The notes under the pieces are model-generated. The model saw only the letters and a list, made by a program, of their open reading frames with translations. It had not been told where the DNA came from and searched no databases. Of a stretch of 64,000 nt of DNA, positions 12,252 to 23,264 are shown piece after piece (position 1 is the first letter of the stretch; each line of letters begins with the position of its first letter). A program made the position numbers and the translations under genes. The stretch spans positions 39,688,848 to 39,752,847 of the forward strand of contig CAIIXF020000006.1 in NCBI GenBank assembly GCA_903813345.2, in the 5' to 3' direction. The DNA is from Owenia fusiformis (taxonomy: Eukaryota; Annelida; Polychaeta; Sabellida; Oweniidae).

Positions 12252-13369
12252 AACAATGTGGAAACATGTTAGCGTTATCGCACACTTTTAGCCATACCTG
12301 TAAATATCAAGTTCAATGGAAACATATTAGCGTTTCGCATAGAATTGATGATAATCTGTTCCTTAGATCTCTCTTTCTTAATCATAAATCAACTTATATG
12401 ACATTAATGCATATTTGCTTCTTACATTATTGTCTCGCTAATCAATTTAAAGGATAGGTGGCCGTAAAGTTCTTTAATTTTCTTAAAATAACATTAATTC
12501 TTGGAGGAGTCATTCATAATCAGTAATATATTTCAACCAAAATTTTAACAGACAACAATTTCCATATATTAACATGACTAACATATTTTAACAATTTGTA
12601 AAGATTTCTTACAGCATGTCAGTTGCTTTTATACTACACCTGCTCCCATCTTTCACGTTGTAGAACATGCCCACTGCCAGCTAGGATATTACAAATAAAA
12701 TATCTCCACGCTGCCTTATAGTTTCATAGCAATACACCTGTCAAAACATATTGGTTTGTTCTTCTACTTTCCTGGATTCCATCCGCCCATCTCGCCTTCC
12801 TATGAACTGAAAATTGATATTCACACCAAACACAGCTGTGTTTGAAATTACAACATGGAATCATATATAGTCTAATTAATGGTTAAATACAAATAAACAC
12901 TTTAAGAGGTAAATAATGATATTCTTAGCTTCAGTAAAAAAAAAAAAAAAAAAAAAATGATGTCTTGAATATATACTTTTATTAAAGTTGAATATACAAT
13001 ATAGAATATACACATTCAAATAATAGATGTCTGATATCTCGTATTACATTCACTACATTCCTTTGGTACGTTCATATTCCACTTATTCACAAGTTTTCTA
13101 CAGGCTAAAAAGTTATGTTACGGTATAGAGTTGAATTCTGATAACTTTTGGTATTCAATATATTTTATCTTATTTTTGTATATATTTCTAAAAGGGATTT
13201 TTTTTATTCTGAATATTGAATGATTTTAGTTCAGCCATAAAACTTCTGTTCCAGGGTGCTTATTTTTCTCTTGCTTTGAATGCACAGAAAACATGTTTGT
13301 AAAACTTATAGTTATCTAAAATATTTACGTTTCATCAAAATTTGTTTTGTAGAAGTCATTTATTATAAA

Positions 13370-13740
13370 ACCTAGCTTTTTATGATAAATTCTGGGATTA
13401 TTTTAACCGATGTGTTTGTAGTTTTTATACGTGGTGCCCATGCAGCTTTTAAAGCGTCTATTTTACATTGAATGTCAACTAGGTTAATCCCCCCATCAAG
13501 CCCATTTCCCATTAAGGTATTTCTTTTTACCCAATATTTTTTTTTAAAGAAAATTAAAAATAATTTTATTGATTCTCTTAACAATATCATCAGGTACCTC
13601 TAAAACTCCATTCCTTCTAATTTTGGAATTGAAATGAAAACACAATTTACAGTCTTGTCTACTCTCCTCAACTGTTACCAGATTTTGACCTATCAACTTT
13701 CTGGAAATAAATTGATAGAACCACAACAGGTTTCATTGAA
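13370..13740 (-). pseudogene. LINE reverse-transcriptase thumb fragment nested in LTR element
   Basis: Two overlapping minus-strand frames (13544-13726 and 13372-13590) together resemble the RT thumb/connection of an L1-like LINE: VPDDIVKRINKIIFNFL, then a frame change in a T-rich run near 13550, then KKYWVKRNTLMGNGLDGGIN followed by an ALKAAW segment. The RT palm and endonuclease are absent. It is a different family from the LINE at 3187-6176, whose corresponding segment reads FLWNRKPP and GGIKSL. It appears to be an old insertion into the retroelement or its progenitor. Confidence 0.65.
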
Positions 13741-16700
13741 ATAATCAAAAGATTCGGAATAAGAAGTACTTAAAAATAACAATAACAATGGTTTTGTTTA
13801 CATCAAATGAACAAATCGTCTTGATTACAACATTCCATTTTCTAAATGATATGATTATACATAATAACAACAGCATAAACCTCCCCTTTAATGTAGACCT
13901 TATTTACATAAGGTCCTCATTCAACCACGAGCTGTGAGAAATATCAAATAATCTCAATCATAAAGAAGTATCATTCAAAAAAAATGTAATTGAATCAAAA
14001 TGGCATAGTTTCTAATTGTAAGTAATCAATAACTCGAATCAAAGAATTGACATAACCCTCAATAGCCCGTTAAAGTAATTAAATGACATAGCGCTTATTT
14101 TCTAATTTACCTACAGTAACTCAAAATGTACAAAATTTGTAAATTGGTTCAGTGCCTAAAAACATCAAATGGTCAAATACTTTTAGAACATCGCTAATTC
14201 ATATTTGGTAATGCTAGCCTCCTTCTCATACCACCCTTTGTTATGAAAATCTAGCCCATAAGTCTAAACATGAATTTCTCACCAAATCATCGATATTGAA
14301 ATCAACCTGTAATTTAAACCAAGGTTGTGATGTAAACCCATGTTTATATAATTCAAATCTTAATTACCAACACAATACCGTACTTATAAATGCTGGCAAA
14401 AAATGTATTGCAACACTTCTTACATAAGTAACAAAACAATCTGATGGTATAAAATGCTTATATAACATTTGCTTTCCAAGAGTAAAATACAAGTCTTGAA
14501 GGTAAAATCCATGCTAATTTGCTACACCCTTTAACAAAACAATGGATTTACAAATCAACAGAAAAAATGTTACAGATTTACAGATTAAATTACAGATAAA
14601 AATATTTCTTCATTACCAAAACAAACTTGTCAAAAACCAGAACAATGCAAACCAAACTTGAACAATTAATTTAATTAAGTTGTCAAATTACCAAATAAGA
14701 ATAAAGTTCCCAATATCAATGCTACCAAAAAAAGATCATGGTAGTACACGTTTTGTCAAGATAGCAATATTGAATAATAGGTAGTCTGGTGAGTTCAAAC
14801 TTCCCCGATAACGTTAATGAGATCCTTGATAATCGGCAGTGTAAGTGACATAATGTGAATTTCGCAAGAGCGGATACCTCTGACTCCAATTCTGAAACCT
14901 TATCTTAATAACATTCTTGCCAGGGAGTTAAACATTGACTTTTTCATATTTGTCACATCCTAATTACTTTTTTATTAACCTCAACCTATGAATTAAATTG
15001 TCCATTGATCATAAGATAATGTTTCACACCTGTATAATTCTCTAAAGGTTTCTCCTCCCCAAACATCCACTACCTTCAGTATTATAAAGTATCGTTAAAC
15101 ATATTCTTAAGATACATTTTAACTCAAGTAACCAGATTTGGGTTTCTACCTCCTATTCCATTACAAAAATATCTAATTGCTGGTATTGATCTCTTATCAA
15201 ACCATACATACCAAAAAAATATTAAACTCACAATCCAGTATACCTCCTGGATGACCATTAATGTGTCTCTTATATCTCTTATTTTCCTGATATCTTCATG
15301 AGTTTACCATATCTCCATATTTGCTGGTTAATAGGCGTCTCACCCCGGGGTTAGCTAATCCCTCTGGGTTAATATCAGGTAGGCTGGCCAGCCCTATCAT
15401 ATCTGTTTCACTTTTCATGTATTCGAGGTGAACTGTCTTAGAGAACCCCCTGACATACATGTTAAACACGTCCCGCAGGACAATACATCATATCTTACTT
15501 CTCATCACAGAGACGTCACAATATCACTTTTGTTAAAATCTACAGCAAAATTAGTCATGTTTTTAGTTAATTAATATTAGTTTGGTGTTAATTAGTTAGT
15601 TAATATGTTAGTAAATTTGTTAGTACTTAAGCAACTACCATCGTCTCTCATATCTCCAGAACCCCCTCTGGTCTCTCCTGTTTCCCAGTAATACACTTCA
15701 CAAATAACTCATGTTTGTGACTACCACAGTTCTCCTATGGTGTCTTATTCATTTCACATCAATAATTTCAAAAATAAACATCATCTTCTATCTGGGACAC
15801 TATTTATATCACTATATGTAGATAAAAGATCACATAAAACATATAATGGAATAGGAAATATTTACCACCCTCTGGTCACATCTTAAAACCAACATCAAGT
15901 AACCTTAATAATTCTCCATAATATCTAATTGATAAATCATTTTTTCTTCAACTTTCCTATTTCTAAATGAACAGAATACCCTTTGTCCCAGAATACCAAT
16001 AATTTTAAAACCAATTCTACCAACCTTCAACAAAATATCCTTGTTCACCTTATGATAAATAAACCTTTAATGGTAATGACCTTTGAATTCTAGAACCAAA
16101 TTTAAACTTGGTTGCAAGGGTGACCTCAAACAAACTTTATCTAAAACTGAAAGTGACCTCAAACATCCATACACAGATGCCTCCCTGATAATAACTGACA
16201 TCTGTCTTGTTCTGCTTGAAACAAAACATTTTACATTAATCTCATTTGGGAGTATTTACTTTTTCTAATTACAAAATATAGTTTTTAATTAACATTTTCA
16301 ATACTTTTTGAATCATTCTATATAAAATTTTGCACCACTGCATTTATAACCGAAATTTTTGATAACATTTATAAAAGAAAAGAAAAACATAGCAACATCA
16401 AAATCTCGATAATTAAGTGAAGTCTGTACAACATGTATCTATGCGATTTTATCTGTATTAACATTAAATATAACGTAAAGAAACAGCTTGAATGTGTATT
16501 TGCCTAACTGTCCTCATTTTGCCGATCTCGATCTTACAAATTTCAACATTATTGATGTTCATATCTATTAAATCCTTTGAAAAGGAACACATTGATTTCT
16601 CACTCATATTGATAATACAAAATAACTTGCATCTAATTTGCATAAAGCATTTAGCCCTAAAATTTAAATATGTGATTCTTTATATTTTCTTATCATTATT

Positions 16701-16884
16701 ATACTGGAAACATGTTTGCATTTCACATATATCATATCCTTACCAAAAACCATACCCTCGCATATCATTCTTTCCCAATTAATTTCTCTTCACTTACATT
16801 TAATCATCCTAGACCTACATCATATGTGTTTCCAAATTATTTCGAATCTCGAATCATTAAGCAATTATAATATGTTGACAATAC
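13741..16884. other. Gene-less internal stretch of LTR element where pol would lie
   Basis: More than 3 kb lies between the gag-like frame and the LINE relic. I see no RT YXDD, integrase zinc-binding or DDE motif, or protease DSG/DTG in long frames on either strand. The composition is strongly A+T-rich. Confidence 0.45.
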
Positions 16885-17208
16885 CTAATACTTTGATCTA
16901 GATCTATGCGCAATAGCTAAATGACCTTGCAAACCACATACAAAACATCTTCTGAAGTCAGACTTTTCAACAAACTCAGATGTTTTGAAAGGCCTTTGCT
17001 TCTGCTTCCATAAACTTTTCTCCAATTTAGTATCCAATATATCTATTTTAATTAATATCTGTTGCTGTATTTCTAATATTATCTGCTTCATGAACTTAAA
17101 TTGTAACTCAAAATCCTCAATGACTTGTTTTTGATTGTCACATTTCATTCGTAAATACAAAAGTTCCTTTTGTTCGCATTCCCGTTGATTAGTTAGAACC
17201 AAAGCCAT
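16885..17208 (-). CDS. Gag/nucleocapsid-like small protein with one zinc knuckle
   Basis: The predicted product is 107 residues. The first 80 are Gln/Glu/Lys/Ile-rich and look helical or coiled-coil. Near residue 87 there is CFVCGLQGHLAIAH, a Cys-X2-Cys-X4-His-X4-His knuckle. Retroviral and LTR-element nucleocapsids normally have Cys as the fourth ligand, so this is a CCHH variant. The position, the first frame after the primer-binding site, is where gag is expected. The frame is far shorter than a normal Gag and has no capsid domain that I can see. It could be a truncated gag or a small packaging protein. Confidence is moderate that it is a real remnant and low for expression. Confidence 0.5.
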   Translation of the reverse strand: MALVLTNQRECEQKELLYLRMKCDNQKQVIEDFELQFKFMKQIILEIQQQILIKIDILDTKLEKSLWKQKQRPFKTSEFVEKSDFRRCFVCGLQGHLAIAHRSRSKY

Positions 17209-18027
17209 GTTAATTAATGTAATGTATTTTTTTTTACAACTCGTAAATGGATCTTAGTAAAATTGTCAGAATTCCTTTGATTGATTTTATTAATCTTAGC
17301 GTAATAATTTTACTCTAGGCTTCAAAATTTTAAATGTGTTTACGTATTATCAATTGAATTAAAAATCATTTGAATTTTCATTGAACCACTATAACATTTA
17401 GCTACACATGACATTGTCTACGTTATTTGTTTCTGCTATAAACCAAAGAAACAGCATTCACATCTAGAATATCTTCTTGTTTTCTTTGCGATCTTATTTG
17501 ACGCTTATCAAATAAACTAACAAAACCTGTGAACCTGTGATTCATGACGCAATTCCTTATTCTTTTACCTTAAACCCAAATATTGTTCCTTCCCAGAATT
17601 CATATTTTCCTCAGCAATATTATTTAACTTTGAGATTTAACATTTTGAATTCATTTTTAATTTTTCCTGGATAACTACGTGTACTCAACAAAGAATGCAA
17701 CCTCGCTTCTTTCACTTATCAAAATATTTTGCAAACCACTTGAAATCCAATCTCTTAATTGAATCAAATACCAATTAACCAATCTTTAATTATTTCTATT
17801 TTGACTTTATAAAATAATTTACGGCAATAATTGAATTAATTTTGACAAATTAAACTAACCTTAAAATTATATCAAAAATTTGAAGTAATTAATTTATTAA
17901 TTACATTATCCTAATTTGCCATTCAATTGAATTTCTAAAAAACAAAAATTTCCTTTTCAGATTACAAAAAGATTATAATTACCAAGACCGCAGCAGACCC
18001 CAACGATGTGTGTGCTAACCTCCATTT

Positions 18028-18046
18028 CTTTCGCAACGGCACCAAA
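18028..18046 (-). promoter_or_regulatory. Putative primer-binding site
   Basis: On the minus strand the bases after the LTR read TT and then TGGTGCCGTTGCG. TGGTGCC is complementary to a tRNA 3' end finishing GGCACCA. tRNA-His or tRNA-Phe types share that end, but the match beyond 8 or 9 bases is imperfect, so the primer is not assigned. Confidence 0.65.
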
Positions 18047-18590
18047 TGTTACTGTCGTTGTCCCTTGGGTAACAGGCGTTGTTACAGGAATATAAAGTGT
18101 TACACGACAAATCTAGTTAGTTATAATGATTTTATTCTATGATACAAATATCAGCACACCAGACAGCAATCCTACGGGCATACAGCATACAGCATACAGC
18201 AATCAACCAGACAACCAAACACGGACACACCCAAACTCTTTTATACTATCCAATCACACTACCATATATAACTACTCTCCAAAATATAGTTCCTGCCAAA
18301 TGAGCATCTTCTTTGTTCTTGCCAAGATATTTCCCTGGAACTTATCTCAAGGACTTCTGGAAATACAGGACTACTTTTGGCATAAGGTATGAACCTTCTT
18401 TGTTCCAAACATCTTGTCCTTAAAATAAGTTCCAGATAAGTTCCAAAAATACTGGCAGGATCCAATTAACCAATATCAACAACATATGTATCACTCAAAT
18501 GAAAGTATAAATGTAAAAACAACTCAAACTGTATGTAATAAAATATCATATAAAATTCCTAACAAAAAGGTATTTTGTCTGTCTGTAACA
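18047..18590 (-). repeat. 5' LTR (complete, 544 bp)
   Basis: The LTR starts TGTTAC and ends GTAACA, with TG/CA ends on either strand. On the minus strand a GATTGG box is followed by TATAAAAGAG (about 18236-18256), a plausible CCAAT-TATA promoter. An AATAAA signal follows near 18129-18134. This fits a U3-R-U5 order. The segment 18234-18590 is repeated at 6880-7236. Confidence 0.82.
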
Positions 18591-19415
18591 CTATTTATAT
18601 CCATCAAAATGTTTCATCATATTTTTTTAGTATTGAACCGTTTCCCGATGTATATAATTTAGTTTATCTATTTGAAGTTATTACTTATAGAGGTCGTTTC
18701 ATTGGTACATACACATCTAAAGAAATTTAAAATAAATTATAAAAACGTAAAAGCTGTTTGTGTGCAATTTTTCCCAAACTTATGTTAACGTGTATATTCA
18801 GTTTTAACTCCCGTTTATGCCTGGGTCGATGCCTAATTCACAAAACAGCGTCTACCAGTCCTCCTAAATAAGCAAAAATATGCATATCTTGTGCTGCATA
18901 TGATCATAAAGGAATGTCAAATATACCGATCTTGACTCCATATATGCTAATGTAGTTAGTTTATATTCTCGTGCATGTCTCAATATAATCACATGCTGCA
19001 TATCACTTATCTCAAAATATGCAGGAATACTCATGAAAAATGGCATATATGCAGATCATATGCAAATAAAACCAGTGTCAATTTCTATATATATCTAGTA
19101 TACTCAACTGCTTATATTTGTCTATCCCAAATAAGCGCAGGTATATGCAGTTTCTGCGCTGCATATAATCACAAGTAAACAGCAAATATGCAAAGTATGT
19201 CTGAATATAAGCAAATATACTCAGTGACAGTACCCGTATATTCAGTCAGTATTCTCTGTGGATGTTTGTTATATGCAGCTGCATATATTTGTGTTCCATA
19301 TATGCAGTTATTGTCTGCGTTCTGTCAGTGGTGATTACTGTTTATAACATGCAATTCGAAGCAAATAAACACCAGAATTGCTCGTTATTTGCAAGCAATA
19401 TTCGTTTTTTTATAC
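18591..19415. repeat. Low-complexity region dense in TGCATAT/ATGCA(A)AT words
   Basis: Between about 18880 and 19320 the words TGCATAT, ATATGCA and ATATGCAAAT recur at irregular spacing, without a clean period. This is probably a degenerate short-repeat tract. It has no coding potential. Confidence 0.4.
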
Positions 19416-19419
19416 AGTG

Positions 19420-19955
19420 ATGGTAGCTATAACCATATACATACTTTGCTAGTTTATTGAAAACAGAAAAATGTTTTGAAATGGTCAATATTGATCACTT
19501 AAAAATGTAGTGCTCAATTTCAGTAGGCTGTCATCTTTTAAAATTTCACTCAGGAAGTGATGTCATTGACTCTCAACTTTGCATATAACATTAGGTAAGG
19601 AGCTATTAGAATTACTAAACCAGCTGAATATTTTTTTCAATTTGGTCTATGATTAAAATCCTTTTGATGATCTCTTCTTTAGTTCTAAGTTGACAACTCC
19701 TGATAATATTTTTACACAGACGATAAGGGCTTCTTGTTTAGAAGTGATTTTGTACTTCTTTCCTATACTGTAATAAACAAGGTTATAACAGGTGAGAGTC
19801 GATGACATCACTTCCTGAAAGAAGTCTAAAAAGATGGCAGCTTACTGGGAATGAGTAATACATTTTTAAATGATCAATATTGACCATATGAAAACATTTC
19901 CCCGTGTTTGGCTAAATATGTAAAGTATATATATGATTGTAGCTACCATATCAGG
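19420..19955. mobile_element. Foldback element with ~170-bp inverted arms
   Basis: The left arm (about 19423-19590) and right arm (about 19785-19952) are inverted copies. Shared landmarks include GATGGTAGCTA, GGTCAATATTGATCA, CAGGAAGTGATGTCAT and GACTCTCA. The loop of about 195 bp has no coding potential. Confidence 0.75.
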
Positions 19956-20099
19956 AGAGAAATAGTCTGGCAAGGAATGTTCCTTTAATGTAAATATAAA
20001 TAAGCCATTGAACCTCTAAGAAACATAAAGCATATCATGTGACCAAAAATAAAACTTAGTACATATGGGGTTAATATAATTATTTATCCCATCTGAGGT

Positions 20100-20178
20100 G
20101 AGCGGGTGAAATATATATCACCCGCTCGTCAGCAATCCCCGGGAATTTCTTTCGGTGCTTTTTTGATTTCCCGGGATA
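20100..20178. repeat. Two adjacent short hairpins
   Basis: GAGCGGGTGA and TCACCCGCTC flank an 8-bp A/T loop at 20100-20128. A second palindrome, CCCGGGAAAT-type, spans about 20136-20178. Either could extrude as a cruciform. Confidence 0.6.
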
Positions 20179-20406
20179 TGCTTTGGCTGAATTCGATAAA
20201 CATTAATTTCATACAGGGTTAAATGTTAAAAGCTGTTGAGTTTTAAAAAACAAAAATTGTTGAGAACTTTAAATTGAGATAAAATATTCATGTTTTGATT
20301 GTAATTATCCTTTGTAATTATTACATTGGGGTTCCCTAACCATTCAATGCATATTTAATTCTCATAATCTATTAAGTATAGGATAAATCAGTTATTGAAT
20401 GATTGA

Positions 20407-20516
20407 TTTTTGATACAGGGTATATCCCTTGGTAAATACAATATATCAACCCTCGGTCCCTACGGTTCTTCTGGTAGATATATTGTATTTCCCTCAGATA
20501 TACCCTGTATCAAAAA
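20407..20516. repeat. 110-bp hairpin element
   Basis: TTTTTGATACAGGGTATATC is mirrored by GATATACCCTGTATCAAAAA. A second inner stem (AAATACAATATATC/GATATATTGTATTT) surrounds a GC-richer loop of about 30 bp. Confidence 0.75.
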
Positions 20517-20702
20517 CCTCTCATTAAATAACCTCTATATAATTTCAAATAACAATGCATACACATGTTATTAAGTAATTATACATATTCTACCTGCCTT
20601 ATTTCACAATTCCTTAATTAATTTGCAACATTTAAATCCATTATCTTTAAAATATATATATATATATGTATGGCATCTTGGATAACATACTGTACTGTAG
20701 AT

Positions 20703-21042
20703 ACTGTAGATACACTTAATTTGACGCTACTTAATTGGTGGATTTGCTCAATTTCAAGTATTGATGGCTATTTAATTTGGCGGAGTCAGGAATGAGCTGA
20801 AGTTTTAGCATAGATCTGGAAATAAACATTTCAGATTCATGTGTTCTGCTTTCAGCAAGTCTTGGTATGGCACTGTATGACCAAACAGGAATACTTTCAC
20901 AAGTCAAATAATTGCAAATTACAAATTCTCTAAGGATTTTCAAAAATAGAGCTGAAAATTGGCGGATTTTTGATTTGGCAAAATTTTTCAATCCGCCAAT
21001 CTGTCAAATTAAAATGGTAGCCAAATTAAGTGTATCTACAGT
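20703..21042. mobile_element. 340-bp MITE
   Basis: The ends read ACTGTAGATACACTTAATTT and its inverse AAATTAAGTGTATCTACAGT, with GCTAC/GTAGC a few bases further in. There is no coding content. Confidence 0.75.
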
Positions 21043-21239
21043 AACAATACACATGTCATGAAGTAGTTGTACAACTCAATATATCCTACTCCACATAAAA
21101 CTTTTAAAATATTTCCTCTTTTCTCTCAAAGGTTCATCTATCTCAACCCTGGACAAGATAAATAAGATGAATCTGTCTACAGATTAATTTAAAGTTACAC
21201 ACAGATTTGTATCAGGTTGTTGTATATTGGAATATAAAA

Positions 21240-21800
21240 ATTAATTCTTTGTTAAATATCATAATGTTCAGGTTTTGTAAAAAATTATAATTAGTAAGTA
21301 GAATGTCCCTTTATCACTTTGTGATATTCTGCAGCATTCAAATAGATAAATGCAAAACAGTCATTGAATAATTTATTGAGAATTACAGGGTGTTCCATAA
21401 GTAATGACTAAAATTCACGTTTTGTAAAACATTATAATTAGTAAGTAGAATGTCCTTTTATCACTCTGTGATATTCTGCGGCATTCAAATAGATAAATAC
21501 AAAACAGTCATCGAATAATTTAGTGAGAATTACAAGGTGTTCAATAAGTAATGCCTGTATTAAAATATAGTTTTTGTAGAACATAAGCATTTGAAAGTAG
21601 AAGTGCTATTATTATATCACTCTGTAATAATCTGTCATATTCACAATAATATTCATATGCATTGCATGTATATAAAATCATACAACAAGTGTTTTGAGGA
21701 ATTACTTTGGTTATTAGCTGAAGATATCAAAAATATATCTGGTAAAGTAATTTGTTTTACCTTGGACCTAATTATAGAAACAACAGAGTATACTGTAATT
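21240..21800. repeat. cGLR 3'-flank repeat, locus 1
   Basis: About 165-bp units carry the landmarks 'TATAATTAGTAAGTAGAATG', 'TATCACTCTGTGATATTCTG' and 'AAAACAGTCAT'. They recur two to three times here and also at 28.45-28.59, 42.9-43.4, 51.6-52.2 and 61.65-62.09 kb. In four loci they lie just downstream of a cGLR gene or remnant, so they are part of the duplicated unit. Confidence 0.75.
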
Positions 21801-21824
21801 TAGGCTCTAGGATGAGATGATTTG

Positions 21825-23264
21825 TTATTTGCTATACAATCTGGTTATTAATTCATCAATCTTTCCTATTGGTATCTTGCACTCTTCTGGCAGCCACTCA
21901 TTTATCTGTATATAACCACCTTCTCCCTTGTTGTTCCATAGTTCAGATATGATCAACCATCTGTCCACATTAAGAGCCTCTTCTCCTGTACAGCAGCCAG
22001 ATCTCAATGCACGGATTGTGATGTACAGAACTACTGGCATCATCCAATAATTCTCCTGCCTGTATCCTCTTGGTATTATTCTTGGTTGTACATCAACACC
22101 TCGGAAGTCAACATCCTCAAGTTTCTTCCTACTGTCATATATCCACACGTGTCCATCTTCCTCCTTCATCTCATAGAGTTCAAATACATGATGAGCTACA
22201 TCACACAGGCAACCTCCTAATGATATCTCACTTGATCTACATGTTGCCTGGTGATGTAGCACCAGGGTCTTCAAGGCATGAGAGTTGTAAGTGAAGCTAT
22301 CAGGGATTAGATGACATTCCATAATGAGGAGTTTCAATAACATCAGCAGCTTATTGTGATGTTTGTCTAGTTTATGTTTACTGTTATAGAGAGATTTAGT
22401 CAATAATGCATTATCATAGACTTCATTTTTATATGGCAGGACTATATATCTACCATCCTCTGTCTGTTGCTGCTCAATGCAGAACCCAAGATCAATGTCT
22501 GTTGTATATTTACCACCACCAATCCTTATTCTCACACATGGTCCATGTAACCTTGCATCTAGTTCAATTGTATTGGGAGATAAGTAGGGGTCATATGTTC
22601 CATTCCTGCAACTATCATTCAACTCATCATTGTATCTGTATCCTTCCTCTATAATGTACTCATATAAAGAAGTAGACCCCTCCTGATGAAGTTGTCTCAG
22701 TCTGTTCAAGCAGTCCCATTCACTACTGGTTGGTCCTAGTCTCCTCTTCCCTTTGTAGTGAATACCTTCCAGTTCGGATAGACAGGTATGAATTGCACTA
22801 TGGAGTAAATGTGTTATATAAGGCGTAAGATTGTCCTCATCATCTATTACTTCCATATGAACTCCTAATGCTTGTTTTATGTCATTGATCTGTGTTTTCA
22901 GATTTTCAGTACGTATTTTCACTTGAACTCTATTGTTCCTAAATACTATACTAAGTACTATACTCTTCTCTGATATTCTTACATTTGGCACTGAAAGTTG
23001 TTTAAATAAAAGCAGCAGATCACATTCATCAGGATGTATTATTTTGCTGCCTTTGAAATAACTTCCATTTGGTAGTATATCACCAACTTCAAACACAGGA
23101 TAAAGTTCTCCAAGTTTATCACAAAGTCTCCTTACTTTGGATATAATCTCCTTCTTATGTTCTTTGATATCTGAGTCACTGAGCTTTAGTTTACATTTCT
23201 CATATCCAGTATTCACAAAGTCTGTTAGTCTATAGTCTCTTAATCTTGTAAGCATGAAATTCAT
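21825..23264 (-). CDS. cGAS-like receptor (cGLR / Mab-21-type nucleotidyltransferase), copy 1, intact
   Basis: The product is 479 residues in a single exon. The NTase core shows the Gly-Ser motif NGSYFKGSK (G67, S68), then PDECDLLLL with acidic pair E80 and D82, and a third acid in KYTTDIDLGF (D256, with D258 alongside). This is the order of the cGAS catalytic triad. A helical Mab-21 C-terminal domain follows, including KHHNKLLMLLKLLI near residue 301 and SHALKTLVLHH near residue 328. The cGAS zinc-thumb insert is absent. A Cys/His-rich patch (residues 338-360) is unusual. cGLRs of this architecture make cyclic dinucleotides on sensing nucleic acid. Ligand and product cannot be read here, and a catalytically dead Mab-21 protein remains possible. 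The N-terminus (MNFMLTRLRD) differs from the MGGKCC copies. Upstream in the same strand lies a second, stop-interrupted start resembling MAFLLTRKSRTL. Confidence 0.82.
   Translation of the reverse strand: MNFMLTRLRDYRLTDFVNTGYEKCKLKLSDSDIKEHKKEIISKVRRLCDKLGELYPVFEVGDILPNGSYFKGSKIIHPDECDLLLLFKQLSVPNVRISEKSIVLSIVFRNNRVQVKIRTENLKTQINDIKQALGVHMEVIDDEDNLTPYITHLLHSAIHTCLSELEGIHYKGKRRLGPTSSEWDCLNRLRQLHQEGSTSLYEYIIEEGYRYNDELNDSCRNGTYDPYLSPNTIELDARLHGPCVRIRIGGGKYTTDIDLGFCIEQQQTEDGRYIVLPYKNEVYDNALLTKSLYNSKHKLDKHHNKLLMLLKLLIMECHLIPDSFTYNSHALKTLVLHHQATCRSSEISLGGCLCDVAHHVFELYEMKEEDGHVWIYDSRKKLEDVDFRGVDVQPRIIPRGYRQENYWMMPVVLYITIRALRSGCCTGEEALNVDRWLIISELWNNKGEGGYIQINEWLPEECKIPIGKIDELITRLYSK

Larger units (their letters stand above)
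6880..18590 (-). mobile_element. LTR retroelement with env-like frames and no visible pol
   Basis: A complete LTR lies at 18047-18590 and a partial identical LTR at 6880-7236, in direct orientation. On the minus strand the order is 5' LTR, PBS, zinc-knuckle frame, unknown frames, envelope-like frames, polypurine tract and truncated 3' LTR. The internal region (7237-18046) is 10.8 kb. I find no RT, RNase H, protease or integrase motif in it. The 357 bp shared by the LTRs read as identical, so the element appears young although its coding capacity is poor. A non-autonomous, LARD-like element mobilised in trans is the simplest reading. A 5-bp target duplication cannot be tested because the outer end of the 3' LTR is missing. 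Confidence 0.8.

Noticed and set aside
12935-12957. Poly-A run considered as the tail of the LINE fragment at 13370-13740.
   Set aside because: The LINE fragment is on the minus strand, so its tail would appear as T on the plus strand. The run has the wrong orientation.
18047-18590. Naming the PBS tRNA as tRNA-His or tRNA-Phe.
   Set aside because: Only the first 8-9 bases fit either tRNA, so the primer was left unassigned.
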